Source of the DNA: Anomaloglossus baeobatrachus
Lineage: Eukaryota; Chordata; Amphibia; Anura; Aromobatidae
Assembly (NCBI RefSeq): GCF_048569485.1
Contig: NC_134354.1
Coordinates: forward strand, 455,406,307 to 455,470,306
Reading direction: 5' to 3'
Length of the DNA stretch: 64,000 nucleotides
Shown here piece by piece: positions 34,378-44,537 of this stretch. The position numbers and the translations under genes were made by a program. Each line of letters begins with the position of its first letter. Positions within the stretch are counted from its first letter, which is position 1. The notes under the pieces are model-generated. The model was not told the origin of the DNA and searched no databases. It saw nothing but the letters and a program-made list of their open reading frames with translations.

Positions 34378-34879
34378 CAGTGCCTACAAGTAGTATTCAA
34401 CCCCCTGCAGATTTAGCAGGTTTGATAAGATGCAAATAAGTTAGAGCCTGGAAACTTCAAACAAGAGCAGGATTTATTAACAGATGCATAAATCTTACAA
34501 AGCAACAAGTTATGTTGCTCAATTAAATTTTAATAAATTTTCAACATAAAAGTGTGGGTCAATTATTATTCAACCCCTAGGTTTAATATTTTGTGGAATA
34601 ACCCTTGTTTGCAATTACAGCTAATAATCGTCTTTTATAAGACCTGATCAGGCCGGCACAGGTCTCTGGAGTTATCTTGGCCCACTCCTCCATGCAGATC
34701 TTCTCCAAGTTATCTAGGTTCTTTGGGTGTCTCATGTGGACTTTAATCTTGAGCTCCTTCCACAAGTTTTCAATTGGGTTAAGGTCAGGAGACTGACTAG
34801 GCCACTGCAACACCTTGATTTTTTCCCTCTTAAACCAGGCCTTGGTTTTCTTGGCTGTGTGCTTTGGGTCGTTGTCTTG

Positions 34880-35002
34880 CACATTGATCTACTATGATTT
34901 TATATTATATTTATTAAAAGTTATATTTTAAATCCTTGCTTTACCAATATTATATTCAGGATTTAGGCTATATCACTTTGCCGTTTGGCAGGTTTGCTTT
35001 TC
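34880..35002. mobile_element. Short insertion with 11-bp target duplication
   Basis: TCGTTGTCTTG occurs at 34869-34879 and again at 35003-35013, bracketing 123 bp of AT-rich sequence absent from the Tc1 family. An 11-bp duplication suggests target-primed LINE-type insertion or an element with a long staggered cut. The inserted sequence itself is not recognised and has no A tail. Confidence 0.75.
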
Positions 35003-35174
35003 TCGTTGTCTTGTTGGAAGATGAAATGACGACCCATCTTAAGATCCTTGATGGAGGAGCGGAGGTTCTTGGCCAAAATCTCCAGGTAGGCCGTGCTATC
35101 CATCTTCCCATGGATGCGGACCAGATGGCCAGGCCCCTTGGCAGAGAAACAGCCCCACAGCATGATGCTGCCAC

Positions 35175-36435
35175 TGTGGCGCCCTGGACAAGCCAGGGGC
35201 CACAGGTAACTACACCACCACACCCTACACCCCGGTTAGGCACATCTAAGCCAGACACAAAACCCTTGTTGCCTTCCTCCAGGGGATGATGTCCAAACCA
35301 GGGGCCGGAGCCAGGCGGTTGGTCTCCGCCCACCGAGGAGTTCACAGTCCTGGAGGCAGGAAAAGGAAGTTCAGTTAAGCTAGGGAAGTGAAGGAGAGAG
35401 GAGTTGAGTTTTGACAGGGAAAGTGGAAGGGGGAAAGTGAGCAGTAGTGAAGTGGCAAGAGAACAGACTGAAGTGAGTCCGGGTGTGTGGCCCAGACGGA
35501 GCAGCAAGGTTGGCAGACGGTGGTGACCGTCTGCAGGAGTGGCCTATCGGAGTTTGCCGTAAGGACCGTGGACGGGCAGTGGCCCGGCGGTACCGGACTG
35601 GTACACAAGGAGAAGCCAGCACCATTGGCAGGGGCTTTTCGGACCCCGGCAAGGCTAGGAGACGCCATGAATTTGCCGAATCCGTTACTGAAGGGGACCT
35701 CCTGGGTTTCCAAACAGTCAAGTCCCGACAGAAGGCAACCGTCCAACCGTGAAGGGGAGACACCGTCACCGCCAAGAGCAACCGTTTCCCAGGGCCAGCG
35801 CCTGCGGGCAAAAGGGGCTCCTCCGGCCTACATCCAAGTCGGGGAGCGGGTTACCGGTGGGAACCCATCGGAATCAACATAGAACATAGGTGCAGGGAGA
35901 GACAGTCATCACTAGCCTACGGGGAAGAAACAACCGCAGCCGTCTGGGGGACCCGTCCATCCAGCCGTGTGTTTTACCGAGAACTGTGTCATCGTCTCAG
36001 GCTGAGTGAGTACCCCCGTGCCGTACGGCACAGCGCTGCCCCTGCGACCCTGCACCTCACCAGGCCCCGCAACCCGCCTGCCATCCACTCCAACCCCATA
36101 ACCGGGCCCCGGGACAACCAACCCCCTACCCACGGAGGGGAGAAATAACAACAAAGCTGCTCCCAGTCACCGCTCCCGGGATCCCCGTCTAGAGCAGCGG
36201 TGGTGTCACCAAAATCACCACAACCGTGGGTGGCGTCACAGACAATATCCATAATCAAAACCCCCACAACCAATCATCCCCCTTTTCACTCATGGGCGAG
36301 GAGCGCCGCTCGATTCCCCGGGATCCGATCCACCACTTGAGCCACCACCGAGCAGCAGCAGTGGCCGCAGCAGCAGCGGCAGCCGGACCCGAGCAGTGGG
36401 AGAGCGCAGCGTCCCCTCCTCCGCCCGCGACAACT
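35175..36435 (+). repeat. 5' LTR
   Basis: About 1.26 kb, starting TGTGGCGCCCTGGACAAGCC and ending CCGCCCGCGACAAC just before the primer-binding site. Frames within it recur in the 3' LTR and are not independent genes. Confidence 0.93.
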
Positions 36436-36453
36436 TGGCGTCACGAACAGGAT
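36436..36453 (+). other. Putative primer-binding site
   Basis: TGGCGTCACGAACAGGAT follows the 5' LTR directly. A TGG start is expected for pairing with the CCA end of a tRNA, and CACGAAC resembles the complement of a T-arm. The exact tRNA is not assigned. Confidence 0.6.
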
Positions 36454-36704
36454 CTTACCGCTCTGCCGTCTGGTAGAGGTGCGCCTTGTTACCGCCGGAG
36501 GTGTCCGGCCGAAAAATTTCAGAAGCCGCCATCTTTGGCGCGAAAAGTTCCCGCTCGAGCGTCTCCTCGAGTAGTGGAGGCGCGAAGGCCAAAACCCCGC
36601 CCCTGTAGAGGAGGAGCCGGAAAGAGGCTAAGGGAGACGGAATGGCGGCTGGCCGCATGTGAGCGTGGCTATAAAAGCGGGGACGCCAGGACCCTGCGGC
36701 CATC

Positions 36705-37820
36705 TTGTTCCTGGGAGAGGCCGCCAGCAAGATGTATATGCCATCCCGTAGCACCGTAGCCCCCGCGCCTGGAACCGCGGCGTGGGTGGAGATCCGGACC
36801 GCGCAGCTCTACCAGAGGCTACAGGTTAAGATGCAGCTCCTCTTAGAGGAGTGGGAGACCGACATGATGGAGGTCATAGCGACCGTGCGGAGACGTGAGG
36901 AGGAAGTAGCGGAAGGGAGGGTGAGTGACCCACACCCCGGTACCCCAAAAGGGTCGGTCATCGCGGCTGCGGGACCCGGTCTGAACCCCCTCGCCCTACT
37001 GCCTCCCTCGCCACCCGTCCCGGCTGCCGTGACCCCGCCACTAGGCCCGCTACCACTGCAACCGGTAGCAATACCCAGCATGTCGGCCCAGGTGGACCGA
37101 CCTGTAGCCGGAGCCCGTAGCCGACCGGAAGTGCTGCCGTGGAAAGCCCCGAAGCCTGAACTGGAGGCATCTACAGAGACTCCCCCCGAGTCGGAGCCGA
37201 CAGGCCGCTCCATGCCGAAGGCCCAGCGGAAGAAAGCCCCTGTGTCCATCCCCCACACCTCGGCTGAGGTTGCGCCGGGTTGTCGCTGCAAGGCGGCGTC
37301 CCAGGCCAAGTCACCGCGGGACCTTCTGCCCAGATCACCAGCAGTGGGCAGCGTCCAAAAGGTCTCGCGGGGCCCGACCCGTGCGCCGGAGCTCGCAGCA
37401 GCACCATATTGGGACAGGGAGCCTACACCGTTGGGCTCGGAGATCGCGGAGAGGGAGAAGAAGAAGGCGGAGCTGGTGGCCCGCACAATCAGAGAGAAGG
37501 AGAACCTGAGGCAGGCGACCTTTCGAGTCCGGGGCCCCCTGTATGAAGGGCAGGTTAGGCGATTTGATGTCCGCCTGGGCTTTGGTTTCATATACGAACC
37601 GGGCCTGGAGGCCGAAGTTTTCATAGCCCGGCGGGATGTTAATGCTCACCTGCTAGAGGAGCACCCCGGTCGTAACCTGATGCCGGGTGACTTGGTTCAG
37701 TACACCCGGCACTGTGGGGAGAGGGGGTGGTTTGCGCTAGATGCGAAGCTGAGGGGCAGCCAGGAGGCCCGTTTGAGCACCGCACCCCCTCCCTCAAGTG
37801 ACGCCGAGGAATCCGAGTGA
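36705..37820 (+). CDS. LTR-element ORF with C-terminal cold-shock-like domain
   Basis: The only long frame of the internal region, 371 codons, open throughout. A second ATG at 36732 (MYMPSRS) has good context and may be the real start. Residues about 20-70 are helical and charged (AAWVEIRTAQLYQRLQVKMQ, VRRREEEVAEG). About 75-250 is Pro/Ala/Ser-rich and disordered. About 243-275 is a charged helix (EKKKAELVARTIREKENLRQ). Residues 282-351 look like a cold-shock domain: GQVRRFDVRLGFGFI (RNP1-like GFGFI at 292-296), VFIARRDV (RNP2-like, 305-310), then GDLVQYTRH and WFALDAKL as later strands. It ends in an acidic tail. This would be a nucleic-acid-binding protein, possibly replacing gag or packaging element RNA; that role is inference. 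No zinc knuckle or catalytic motif is visible. Confidence 0.75.
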   Translation: MFLGEAASKMYMPSRSTVAPAPGTAAWVEIRTAQLYQRLQVKMQLLLEEWETDMMEVIATVRRREEEVAEGRVSDPHPGTPKGSVIAAAGPGLNPLALLPPSPPVPAAVTPPLGPLPLQPVAIPSMSAQVDRPVAGARSRPEVLPWKAPKPELEASTETPPESEPTGRSMPKAQRKKAPVSIPHTSAEVAPGCRCKAASQAKSPRDLLPRSPAVGSVQKVSRGPTRAPELAAAPYWDREPTPLGSEIAEREKKKAELVARTIREKENLRQATFRVRGPLYEGQVRRFDVRLGFGFIYEPGLEAEVFIARRDVNAHLLEEHPGRNLMPGDLVQYTRHCGERGWFALDAKLRGSQEARLSTAPPPSSDAEESE

Positions 37821-38475
37821 TGGCAGCGGAGCACCGTTGTCACCGTCCCCGTTGGGACCACCACTGTTTTAAAGTTTTGAAAAAGAATGATAAGTAAATG
37901 ATTAAACCGAAGATTTACCTGATTGACAAGCCTTGATTTGGAACCGGTCGTAGTCGGCAGCGGGTCCCCGTTGGGACCCCCCTTCACCACTTTACATAGA
38001 AACTACTATGAACATGCCTGAGAACTTGCAAGGCAACCACAAACTTGTGGCCTGTAAATAATTATGTTGTTGTGGCTCCACCGTTACCGCCTCCGGAGAG
38101 GCAGATTGGAGGAAGGGCCCGCAGTGGAGTAGGCTGGGGCCCAGCCACCACCGGAACTGGTGGCAACCCTCTGGGGGTTTCAGGGGCTCCCCATGGATGT
38201 GGGTCCCCTGAAAAGGACAGAACCCGCTCGGGCAACTTGTGCAGGACTGGGGTCAAGGGGTGCTGCCTGTTTGCTTAGGGGCAGCATCAGGGCCAGGTTG
38301 CTTGGGTGGGAGAGAGACGGAAGCCGTAACCGTTTACCGTTGCAACGTTTAAGTAAGAGTACCTCCCGATGTGGGAAGATGTTATTTTAATTGTATGTCT
38401 GTTACCGTTATTTGTCTTTTTCAGTTGGTGAAAATAAAATCGGTGATGGACGGTCTGCATTTTGCTAAGGGGGAA

Positions 38476-39733
38476 TGTGGCGCCCTGGACAAGCCAGGGG
38501 CCACAGGTAACTACACCACCACACCCTACACCCCAGTTAGGCACATCTAAGCCAGACACAAAACCCTTGTTGCCTTCCTCCAGGGGCTGATGTCCACACC
38601 AGGGGGCGGAGCCAGGCGGTTGGTCTCCGCCCACCGAGGAGTTCACAGTCCTGGAGGCAGGAAAAGGAAGTTCAGTTAAGCTAGGGAAGTGAAGGAGAGA
38701 GGAGTTGAGTTTTGACAGTGAAAGTGGAAGGAGGGAAAGTGAGCAGTAGTGAAGTGGCAAGAGAGCAGACTGAAGTGAGTCCGGGTGTGTGGCCCGGACG
38801 GAGCAGCAAGGTTGGCAGACGGTGGTGACCGTCTGCAGGAGTGGCCTATCGGAGTTTGCCGTAAGGACCGTGGACGGGCGGTGGCCCGGTGGTACCGGAC
38901 CGGTACACAAGGAGAAGCCAGCACCATTGGCAGGGGCTTTTCGGACCCCGGCAAGGCTAGGAGTCGCCGTGAATTTGCCGAATCCGTTAGTGAAGGGGAC
39001 CTCCTGGGTTTCCAAACAGTCAAGTCCCGACAGAAGGCAACCGTCCAACCGTGAAGGGGAGACACCGCCACCGCCAAGGGCAACCGTTTCCCAGGGCCAG
39101 CGCCTGCGGGCAAAAGGGGCTCCTCCGGCCTACATCCAAGTCGGGGAGCGGGTTACCGGTGGGAAACCATCGGAATCAACATAGAACATAGGTGCAGGGA
39201 GAGACAGTCATCACTAACCTACGGGGAAGAAACAACCGCAGCCGTCTGGGGGACCCGTCCATCCAGCCGTGTGTTTTACCGAGAACTGTGTCATCGTCTC
39301 AGGCTGAGTGAGTACCCCGTGCCGTACGGCACAGCGCTGCCCCTGCGACCCTGCACCTCACCAGGCCCCGCAACCTGCCTGCCATCCACTCCTACCCCAT
39401 CACCGGGCCCCGGGACAACCAACCCCCTACCCACGGAGGGGAGAAATAACAACAAAGATGCTCCCAGTCACCGCTCCCGGGATCCCCGTCTAGAGCAGCG
39501 GTGGTGTCACCAAAATCACCACACCCGTGGGTGGCGTCACGGACAATATCCATAATCAAAACCCCCACAACCAATCTTCCCCCTTTTCACTCACGGGCGA
39601 GGAGCGCCGCTCGAATCCCCGGGATCCGGTCCACCGCTCGAGCCACCACCGAGCAGCAGCAGCGGCCGCAGCAGCGGCAGCCGGACCCAAGCAGTGGGAG
39701 AGCGCAGCGTCCCCTCCTCCGCCCGCGACAACA
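38476..39733 (+). repeat. 3' LTR
   Basis: Starts TGTGGCGCCCTGG right after the purine tract and ends GCCCGCGACAACA before the CCAC duplication. About 97 percent identical to the 5' LTR by eye. Confidence 0.93.
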
Positions 39734-40689
39734 CCACCATGCTTGACTGTAGGGATGGTATTCTTGGGGTCGTATGCAGTGCCATCCAGTCTCCAAACGT
39801 CACGTGTGTGGTTGGCACCAAAGATCTCGATCTTGGTCTCATCAGACCAGAGAACCTTGAACCAGTCTGTCGCAGAGTCCTCCAAGTGATCATGAGCAAA
39901 CTGTAGACGAGCCTTGACATGACGCTTTGAAAGTAAAGGTACCTTACGGGCTCGTCTGGAATGGAGACCATTGCGGTGGAGTACGTTATTTATGGTATTG
40001 ACTGAAACCAATGTCCCCACTGCCATGAGATCTTCCCGGAGCTCCTTCCTTGTTGTCCTTGGGTTAGCCTTGACTCTTCGGACAAGCCTGGCCTCGGCAC
40101 GGGTGGAAACTTTCAAAGGCTGTCCAGGCCGTGGAAGGCTAACAGTAGTTCCATAAGCCTTCCACTTCCGTATGATGCTTCCAACAGTGGAGACAGGTAG
40201 GCCCAACTCCTTGGAAAGGGTTTTGTACCCCTTGCCAGCCTTGTGACCCTCCACGATCTTGTCTCTGATGGCCTTGGAATGCTCCTTTGTCTTTCCCATG
40301 TTGACCAAGTATGAGTGCTGTTCACAAGTTTGGGGAGGGTCTTAATTAGTCAGAAAAGGCTGGAAAAAGAGATAATTAATCCAAACATGTGAAGCTCATT
40401 GTTCTTTGTGCCTGAAATACTTCTTAATACTTTAGGGGAACCAAACAGAATTCTGGTGGTTTGAGGGGTTGAATAATAAATGACCCTCTGAATAAACTTT
40501 TCACAATTTTAAAAAAAAAAATAAAGCAAGAAATAACATTCTTTTTTTGCTGCAGTGCATTTCACACTTCCAGGCTGATCTACAGTCCAAATGTCACAAT
40601 GCCAAGTTAATTCCGAATGTGTAAACCTGCTAAATCTGCAGGGGGTTGAATACTACTTGAAGGCACTGTATATAAAAAAAGAAAGAAAA

Positions 40690-41330
40690 TAAAAAAGAAA
40701 ATATAAAATAGACAGAACAGATAGAATAGCTATAGAGGTAGCTTGGCCAGCTATGTTGCTGCATTTCTTTTTTAATAAAAAAAAAAATATGACGTGGGGT
40801 GCCCCTAATTTTCATATCCAGCAAAGGAACAGCAGCAGCAGAAGGCTGCAACCCTCAGCTCCCTGCTGTACCTTGGCTGGTTATTAAAAAAATAGAGGTG
40901 ATTCCACGCTTATTTTTTAAATTTTTAGATTTAAAAAGAAAAAAAATTGATGTGGGGTCCCCGCCATTTTACTAAAACCAGCCAAGGTGCAGCAGACAAC
41001 TGTGTGCTGATATTATTAGGGAGGGAAGGGCCATGGTTATTTGGCCCTTTCCAGCCTAACAAGAGCAGCCTGCAGCCGCCCCAGAAATGGTGCATCCATT
41101 ATTTGCATTATTTGCGCCAATTCTTGTGCTGGACCCGGCTTTTCCGTTGCCCAAGTGCAGTGCAAAATATGGTAATATTTGTGGGTTTGATGCCAGCTGC
41201 AGCTAGCATCAGGCCCTGGTATTAGTAATTGGTGGCGCCTAGCAGACACCCCCATTACTAACCTAGTAGTTGAAAGGAGAATACAAAAGTTTATTTGAAC
41301 AAAAAAAAAAACCTACTCCAGCTCTCATTA
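40690..41330. repeat. Unnamed dispersed repeat fragment
   Basis: Contains ACGTGGGGTGCCCCTAATTT, TACCTTGGCTGGTTATTAAA, GGTGCATCCATTATTTGC and GGCCCTGGTATTAGTAATTG. Related phrasing (GGCACATGGCTATTGGGCCC, TGTTGCATCCATTGGATGC) recurs at 59090-59420, and a further section may be at 63271-64000. No open frame of note. Confidence 0.5.
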
Positions 41331-41693
41331 CCCAATTTATTTTTTTTTTTGTTTTTTTTTTAATTTAAAAAAAAATACAAAATGTCCGCCGTAATCCATG
41401 GTGAGATCCCACAACGTTCCCCAAAAGTGAACCTGAAAAAACATAAAAAGAGAAAATTATTCAACAAGGCAAGAGACACCCTCTTTTCCAATTTATTACC
41501 CTGTTAAACCCTAATCCTGGTCCGCTGTAATCCAATTAGGGGGGCCCACGTCGATCCCATACTACTGGCACATTCAATGGAGTATCAAACGTTCTCAATT
41601 GATTGTGAAAGCAGCCCCTGCGAACACACACATTGCTGTGTGTGCTTCCCTGCGGTGACCTGGACATCACAACTTTTTAACCGTATATTAAAG

Positions 41694-42755
41694 CCCGGGC
41701 GGTCCGGTCCAATGGGTGTCGCTGGTCTCAGTCTGGTGCCTCCTCCATCTTGAGCAATTGCCGTCCTTCTGCCCAGCTCCGTGTGGATCACACATCCTAC
41801 GTCATCCAAACAGAGGCCTCCATGTGCTTCCCTGCGGTGACCTGGACACCACAACTTCTTTTTTTTTGTCCATTGTTAAATAACTGATCTCTGCCGTATC
41901 TGTTTTTTAACATTGAAGAACAGTTAGCCTTTATATACAATATTATAGAATGCTGTATATAAGTGCCCAGGCTGTTCTGTAGAATGTATAAAAAAAACTT
42001 TATAATACTCACCTAGGGGGCGGTCCGGTCCGTTGGGTGTCGCTGCTCTCAGTCTGGCATCTCCTCTATCTTGTGTGATCGCCGATCTCCTTCCCAGCCC
42101 CGTTTGGATGACACTCCTATGTCATCCACACAAAGGCCTCCATTGCACTCCTACGCATGTGCACTTTGATCTGCCTTGCTGAGGGCAGATCAAAGTATTG
42201 TAGTGTACATTCGTGGGATGAAAGGTCAAAGACCGCCTGCGCATGCACACTACAATACTTTGCCGTGCCCTCAGCTGGGTAGATCAAAGTGCACATGCGC
42301 AGGAGTGCAATGGAGGCCTTTGTGTGGATGACATAGGAACGTCATCCAAACGGGGCTGGGAAGGAGGTCGGCGATCACACAAGATAGAGGAGATGCCAGA
42401 CTGAGAGCAGCGACACCCAACGGACCGGACCGCCCCCTAGGTGAGTATTATAAAGTTCTTTTATACATTCTACAGAACAGCCTGGGCACTTATGTACAAT
42501 ATTATAGAATACTGTATATAAGGGCTCACTGTTCTTCAATGTTAAAAAACAGATACGGCAGAGATCAGTTATTTAACAATGGACAAACAAAAAGTTGTGG
42601 TGTCCAGGTCACCGCAGGGAAGCACATGGAGTCCTCTGTTTGGATGACGTAGGATGTGTCATCCACATGGAGCTGGGCAGAAGGACGGAGATTGTTCAAG
42701 ATAGAGGAGGCACCAGACTGAGACCAGCGACACCCATTGGACCGGACTGCCCGGG
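41694..42755. repeat. 1.06-kb near-perfect palindrome made of family Y MITE sequence
   Basis: The left arm starts CCCGGGCGGTCCGGTCCAAT and the right arm ends ATTGGACCGGACTGCCCGGG. The arms mirror each other continuously to a centre near 42222, where ACACTACAATACTTTG answers CAAAGTATTGTAGTGT across a loop of about 45 bp. Small differences (a few percent by eye) are scattered. Flanks at 41610-41693 and 42756-42850 carry further family Y end sequence. Confidence 0.92.
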
Positions 42756-42984
42756 ATTTTATATACAGCATTCTGGAATCCTGTATGTAATGGCTCACTG
42801 GTGGTGGCCGCAGCTCATAAGGGAAAAACCTGGTGACAGGATCCCTTTTAAAGATCTGTTACAAATGGATGATAAATAGCAATCTATTAATCTGTCCTCC
42901 AAAAACTCCCATGTTAAAAAAATGGATCTGACAGAAATCATTTTGACAACAGGTCTCTGCAGGATCTGTTCTAATGTATGATTA

Positions 42985-43413
42985 ATACTCACCTTATCGT
43001 TGCTCGTTGACACGTCGCTCATTTTCAAAATATCGACCGTCCTGTGGTCCGTTTGTTCATCGTTCCCGAGGAAACACACGTCGCTCCGTGTGACACCCCG
43101 GGAACGATGAACTGCAGCTTACCTGCATCCCGCCGGCAAAGCGGAAGGAAGGAGGTGGGCGGGATGTTTATGTTCTGCTCATCTCCGCCCCTCCGCTCCT
43201 ATTGGGCAGCCGCTGTGTGACGTTGCTGTGACGCCGAACGTCCTTCCCCCTTCAAGAAGTGGATGTTTGCCACCCACATCGAGGTCGTGCAAGAGGTAAG
43301 TACATGTGACGGGGGTAACTGACTTTGTGCGACACGGGCAACAAATTGCCCGTGCCGCACAAACGATGGGGACAGGTGCGATCGCACGAAATATTGACGC
43401 ATGTAAAGCAGCC
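42985..43413. mobile_element. MITE of the ACACGTCG / TGTAAAG family
   Basis: Contains GAAGGAAGGAGGTGGGCGGG, ATCTCCGCCCCTCCGCTCCT and TGCCCGTGCCGCACAAACGA, ending GCATGTAAAGCAGCCTTTA. Fuller relatives are at 57251-57752 and 61811-62291. The left end is lost. Confidence 0.7.
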
Positions 43414-43417
43414 TTTA

Positions 43418-43640
43418 GGCATCATTCAGATATCTGGTTTTCACGTCTTTGTGCTTTATCCGTTTTTCCCAGATATAACGTAACCATTATGTTCTATGGG
43501 TTTTCAGATGACCTTGTTTTTTTTTCCTTGTGGACTGAGTGTCTGTGTAAAAAAACAAGGAGATTTGTCCGTTTTTTTATTTGGGTCACAGAACAAATTC
43601 ACCCAATCAAATCAAAGAGTCCATGAAAAAAATGGACAGC
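43418..43640. mobile_element. MITE family X, diverged
   Basis: Begins AGGCATCATTCAGATATCTGG. The interior carries the family X style of fragments (CTATGGGTTTTCAGATGA, GTCCATGAAAAAAATGGACAG). The right end was not found. Confidence 0.45.
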
Positions 43641-44537
43641 ACTCCGCTGATATCGATGTGTTATCCAAGTGCTTTCTCTCTGTCTCTCTCCCTCTGTCTC
43701 CCTCTCCGTCTCTCTCTTTTACTGTTTGATAGGTAGGAAAACATTAGATTTGGGGTTTTTTTTGCATATGAGAAAAATGAAGCTGAATGATGGTAAAAAC
43801 TTGCTAATACGGTACAAAGATATACTTTACCTGGTAAAAATGCACACGCAAACCAAAAATGTATGAAAATTTGATCCAACACACTGAGGATAAATGGTCT
43901 GTTTTATCTCATTTAAAAAAAAGAAAGAGCCTAAACTTCTAAAAGAGTTCGTTTATGAAATTCTAAGATGAGTACACCGCTACTTTCCAGAGACACTCCA
44001 TACTAAAAAGACAATTTTAGAGCCAAGATTCTTAGAATTAGAAGCTACTACCATCTAGTGGGCAAATAGTATAAGACAGATGATATTGTGTTTTATTTTG
44101 CTTTTAAAGACACACTCCCATCTATTTTTTTAAATTAGATGTGTGTATATGCATGTAATGTAGCGTGAGTGTGTTAATATACTCACCTACCGCTGCCTTC
44201 TCCGGGATCCAGTGCCATTCCGTTCCTCTTTTCTGTGATGTCACCATTCTTCAGATTATTTGACTCTCTCGATACTCTGTGTGTGTGAGCTGGATGTCTC
44301 ATTTATAATGTAATCCTATGGAGCCTGGTTCTGACACTTTATAGACTTACACTGTAAAATCAGCTTCCAAGTCAATTATAGCGCAGCATAACCTGCAGAG
44401 TTTTGAGAGCGATGACGTCACGGAGAAGCCGAGCAGAACGGCACTGGACACCGGAGAGAGCGGTGGTAGGTGAGTATATTAATACACTCACATTACATTA
44501 CATGCATGTATGTATACACGCATTTAATAAAAATATA

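Larger units (their letters stand above)
35175..39733 (+). mobile_element. Non-autonomous LTR retroelement carrying a cold-shock-domain ORF
   Basis: 4.56-kb element inserted into Tc1-G with a 4-bp target duplication CCAC (35171-35174, 39734-39737). Parts: 5' LTR 35175-36435, primer-binding-like site 36436-36453, internal region of 2.04 kb with one open frame, purine tract AAGGGGGAA at 38467-38475, 3' LTR 38476-39733. The LTRs begin TGTGGCGCC. No gag, protease, reverse transcriptase or envelope is recognisable, so it would depend on a relative. By eye the LTRs differ at about 34 of 1258 positions (about 2.7 percent). At 1-2 substitutions per billion years per site that suggests very roughly 7-14 million years. 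It looks structurally whole for its type. Confidence 0.9.
34378..40668 (-). mobile_element. Tc1-G: Tc1 transposon split by two later insertions
   Basis: Begins CAGTGCCTACAAGTAGTATT and ends in the inverted AATACTACTTGAAGGCACTG, flanked by TA (34376-34377, 40669-40670). Without the insertions it would be about 1.6 kb. Its minus-strand transposase is open at 40299-39738 ([30 protein letters not shown]), at about 35170-35014 ([13 protein letters not shown]...FIFQQDN) and at 34868-34583 ([21 protein letters not shown], stop). The only visible interruptions are a 123-bp insertion at 34880 and the LTR element at 35175. Confidence 0.93.

Noticed and set aside
35380-35882. Frames of 131-179 codons on both strands, repeated near 38676-39184
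   Set aside because: They lie in the two LTRs, occur twice with the LTR and show no known domain.
39556-40308. 250-codon minus-strand frame as one gene
   Set aside because: It fuses Tc1-G transposase with LTR sequence across an insertion boundary.
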